The translations under genes and the position numbers were made by a program. 64,000 nucleotides of DNA from Streptomyces massasporeus. Lineage in GTDB: Bacteria; Actinomycetota; Actinomycetes; Streptomycetales; Streptomycetaceae. The notes below the pieces were generated by a model, which saw only the letters and a list, made by a program, of their open reading frames with translations, was not told the origin of the DNA and searched no databases. The stretch covers positions 124,001 through 188,000 of the forward strand of contig NZ_BMSE01000009.1 of the NCBI RefSeq assembly GCF_014648995.1, given 5' to 3'. Position 1 is the first letter of the stretch; each line of letters begins with the position of its first letter. Below, piece by piece: positions 60,153 through 64,000 of the stretch.

Positions 60153-61798
60153 GCGCAACAGCCGTCCACAGCCTGTGGACAACCGCGGCCGACCCGATCT
60201 CCAAGATCGACGCGCCGAAGTTCGAGTACGGCCAGCTGTCGCCGACCCTGATCGTCGTCGGCGCGGCGATCATCGGGATCCTGATCGAGGCGTTCGTCCC
60301 GCGGAAGTCGCGCTACTACGCCCAGATGTTCGTGTCCGTCGTCGCCCTCGCCGCCGCCTTCGCCGCGGTCGTGGCGCTCGCGGCCGACGGGTACGGCACG
60401 ACCAAGGCGCGCATCGCGGCCATGGGCGCGATCGCCGTCGACGGGCCGGCCCTGTTCCTCCAGGGCACGATCCTGCTGGCGGCCCTGGTGGGCCTGTTCA
60501 CCTTCGCCGAGCGGCGTCTGGACCCGGAGGCGCACGGCAACCGCGTCGACTCCTTCGCCGCGCAGGCCGCGTCCGTGCCGGGCAGCGAGAGCGAGAAGGC
60601 CGCGGTCAAGGCCGGGTTCACCACCACCGAGGTGTTCCCGCTGCTGCTGTTCGCGGTCGCCGGCATGCTGATCTTCCCGGCGGCCAACGACCTGCTGACG
60701 CTGTTCGTGGCGCTGGAGGTCCTCTCCCTGCCGCTGTACCTGCTGTGCGCGCTGGCCCGCCGCAAGCGGCTCATGTCGCAGGAGGCGGCGGTCAAGTACT
60801 TCCTGCTCGGCGCCTTCGCCTCCGCGTTCACCCTGTTCGGCATCGCGCTGCTCTACGGCTACGCGGGCTCGATGTCGTACGCGACGATCGCGCAGGTCGT
60901 CGACGGCACCGTCCAGGACGTCAACCCGGCGCTCGCCGACACCATGGGCAACGACGCGCTGCTGCTGATCGGCGCCGCGCTGCTGGTCATGGGCCTGCTG
61001 TTCAAGGTGGGCGCGGTGCCGTTCCACATGTGGACGCCGGATGTGTACCAGGGCGCGCCGACGCCGGTGACCGGCTTCATGGCGGCGGCGACGAAGGTGG
61101 CGGCGTTCGGCGCGCTGCTGCGGCTGCTGTACGTCGTCCTGCCGGGCCTGCGCTGGGACTGGCGGCCGGTCATGTGGGCCGTGGCCATCGTCACCATGCT
61201 GGGCGGTGCGATCGTCGCGATCACGCAGACCGACATCAAGCGGCTGCTGGCGTACTCGTCGATCGCGCACGCCGGGTTCATCCTCGCGGGTGTCATCGCG
61301 ACCACGCCCGACGGTGTCTCGTCGGTGCTGTTCTATCTGGCGGCGTACTCGTTCGTGACGATCGGCGCCTTCGCGGTGGTCACGCTCGTCCGTGACGCCG
61401 GGGGCGAGGCGACGCACCTGTCCAAGTGGGCGGGGCTCGGGCGCAGGTCCCCGCTGGTGGCGGCCGTGTTCGCGGTGTTCCTGCTGGCCTTCGCGGGCAT
61501 TCCGCTGACGTCCGGCTTCGCCGGGAAGTTCGCCGTGTTCAAGGCGGCGGCGGAGGGCGGGGCCGCCCCGCTCGTCGTCATCGGTGTGATCTCGTCGGCG
61601 ATCGCGGCGTTCTTCTACATCCGGGTCATCGTGCTGATGTTCTTCAGCGAGCCGCGGCCGGAGGGCCCGACGGTGGCCGTGCCGTCGCCGCTGACGATGA
61701 CGGCGATCGGGGTGGGCGTGGCGGTCACGCTGGTGCTCGGTGTGGCGCCGCAGTACTTCCTGGATCTGGCGGGGCAGGCGGGCGTGTTCGTCCGCTGA
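60149..61798 (+). CDS. nuoN: NADH-quinone oxidoreductase subunit N
   Basis: 549 aa, third antiporter-like subunit. LFVALEVLSLPLYLLCALAR, PFHMWTPDVYQGAPTPVTGF and RLLAYSSIAHAGFILAGVIA are the landmarks. GTG 60149 overlaps the nuoM stop. The start region holds a palindrome GTCCACAGCCTGTGGAC at 60164-60180. Last gene of the operon; a hairpin follows. Confidence 0.96.
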   Translation: MSATAVHSLWTTAADPISKIDAPKFEYGQLSPTLIVVGAAIIGILIEAFVPRKSRYYAQMFVSVVALAAAFAAVVALAADGYGTTKARIAAMGAIAVDGPALFLQGTILLAALVGLFTFAERRLDPEAHGNRVDSFAAQAASVPGSESEKAAVKAGFTTTEVFPLLLFAVAGMLIFPAANDLLTLFVALEVLSLPLYLLCALARRKRLMSQEAAVKYFLLGAFASAFTLFGIALLYGYAGSMSYATIAQVVDGTVQDVNPALADTMGNDALLLIGAALLVMGLLFKVGAVPFHMWTPDVYQGAPTPVTGFMAAATKVAAFGALLRLLYVVLPGLRWDWRPVMWAVAIVTMLGGAIVAITQTDIKRLLAYSSIAHAGFILAGVIATTPDGVSSVLFYLAAYSFVTIGAFAVVTLVRDAGGEATHLSKWAGLGRRSPLVAAVFAVFLLAFAGIPLTSGFAGKFAVFKAAAEGGAAPLVVIGVISSAIAAFFYIRVIVLMFFSEPRPEGPTVAVPSPLTMTAIGVGVAVTLVLGVAPQYFLDLAGQAGVFVR

Positions 61799-61815
61799 CG
61801 TCCGCGTAGGGCCGC

Positions 61816-61850
61816 ATGGGGTCCGGTCTCCTTCGGGAGCCGGGCCCCAC
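61816..61850 (+). terminator. Terminator of the nuo operon
   Basis: GGGGTCCGGTCTCC, tetraloop TTCG, then GGAGCCGGGCCCC. The stem has one G-T pair and a bulge. It lies 18 bases after the nuoN stop. Confidence 0.75.
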
Positions 61851-62007
61851 GGCGTTTCCGGGCGAGGTGCCGCCGTGGCGAGCCATGTCGAACGTATGTA
61901 TGTGCATCGCCTTCACCGGGCGGGACCTGTGGATAACTCCGGGGCTGTCGGTGCGGGCGCCTATGGTGGACGCAGTGGTCGAGGCGCGACGCACGGGGGA
62001 CGCAACG

Positions 62008-64000
<1,993 letters not shown>

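Overview
The window is chromosomal DNA of a Streptomyces or a very close actinomycete. It is very GC-rich with strong GC bias at third codon positions and many GTG starts, and it carries a futalosine-type menaquinone gene, a large complex I operon and many small lipoprotein and secreted-protein families typical of streptomycetes. From memory, the gene order around nuo (mqnC, menG, menJ, nuoA-N, recQ) resembles the S. coelicolor SCO455x-SCO457x region. I could not verify this.

Layout. (1) 1-6.8 kb, minus strand: an accessory block of secretion-related genes. It holds a Pro-rich membrane protein cut by the window edge, two possible accessory or immunity proteins, a small membrane protein, a large protein with a type VII (ESX) secretion-signal-like N-terminus, its small ESX-like neighbour, and a secreted protein plus lipoprotein pair. 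A ~0.33 kb direct repeat lies at ~0.91 and ~6.84 kb. The left copy is a truncated 5' piece of the glycosyltransferase gene that follows the right copy. (2) 7-14.5 kb: a polysaccharide synthase with a degenerate deacetylase domain and a probable early nonsense codon, an LCP cell-wall ligase, a lipoprotein, a large membrane protein, a SUKH-family protein and an orphan. (3) 14.9-21.5 kb: a complete Flp/Tad pilus operon (SAF protein, MinD-like ATPase, TadA, TadB, TadC, Flp pilin, three TadE/F/G-type proteins). (4) 21.8-27.4 kb: a second accessory block. It has a possible double-glycine-leader peptide, a small ESX-like protein, several gene remnants, and a tandemly duplicated unit (lipoprotein, secreted protein, membrane protein) whose second copy is decaying. 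(5) 27.7-31.4 kb: a LysM/BTAD membrane protein and a prepilin peptidase, which complete the Tad set. (6) 31.5-45 kb: a CPBP protease with a His-Pro tail, mqnC, a degenerate amidohydrolase, a GH18 lipoprotein, a polysaccharide deacetylase/synthase plus acyltransferase operon ending in menG, a PASTA protein, a GNAT, menJ, peptide deformylase and an NlpC/P60 hydrolase. (7) 45.7-61.8 kb: the nuoA-N operon, preceded by a good match to a Rex operator. (8) 62.0 kb to the end: recQ, cut by the window edge.

How the genes fit together. mqnC, menG and menJ make and mature menaquinone, and the adjacent nuo complex reduces it. The Tad genes, prepilin peptidase and LysM/BTAD protein form one surface-pilus system, interrupted by accessory block 4. 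The two polysaccharide synthases, the LCP protein, the GH18 and NlpC/P60 hydrolases and the PASTA protein all act at the cell wall. The most novel-looking material is the repeated lipoprotein/secreted-protein pair. It occurs three times, always with overlapping start and stop codons, and in both blocks it lies near an ESX-like small protein. It looks like a modular, mosaic, type-VII-associated secretion or conflict system.
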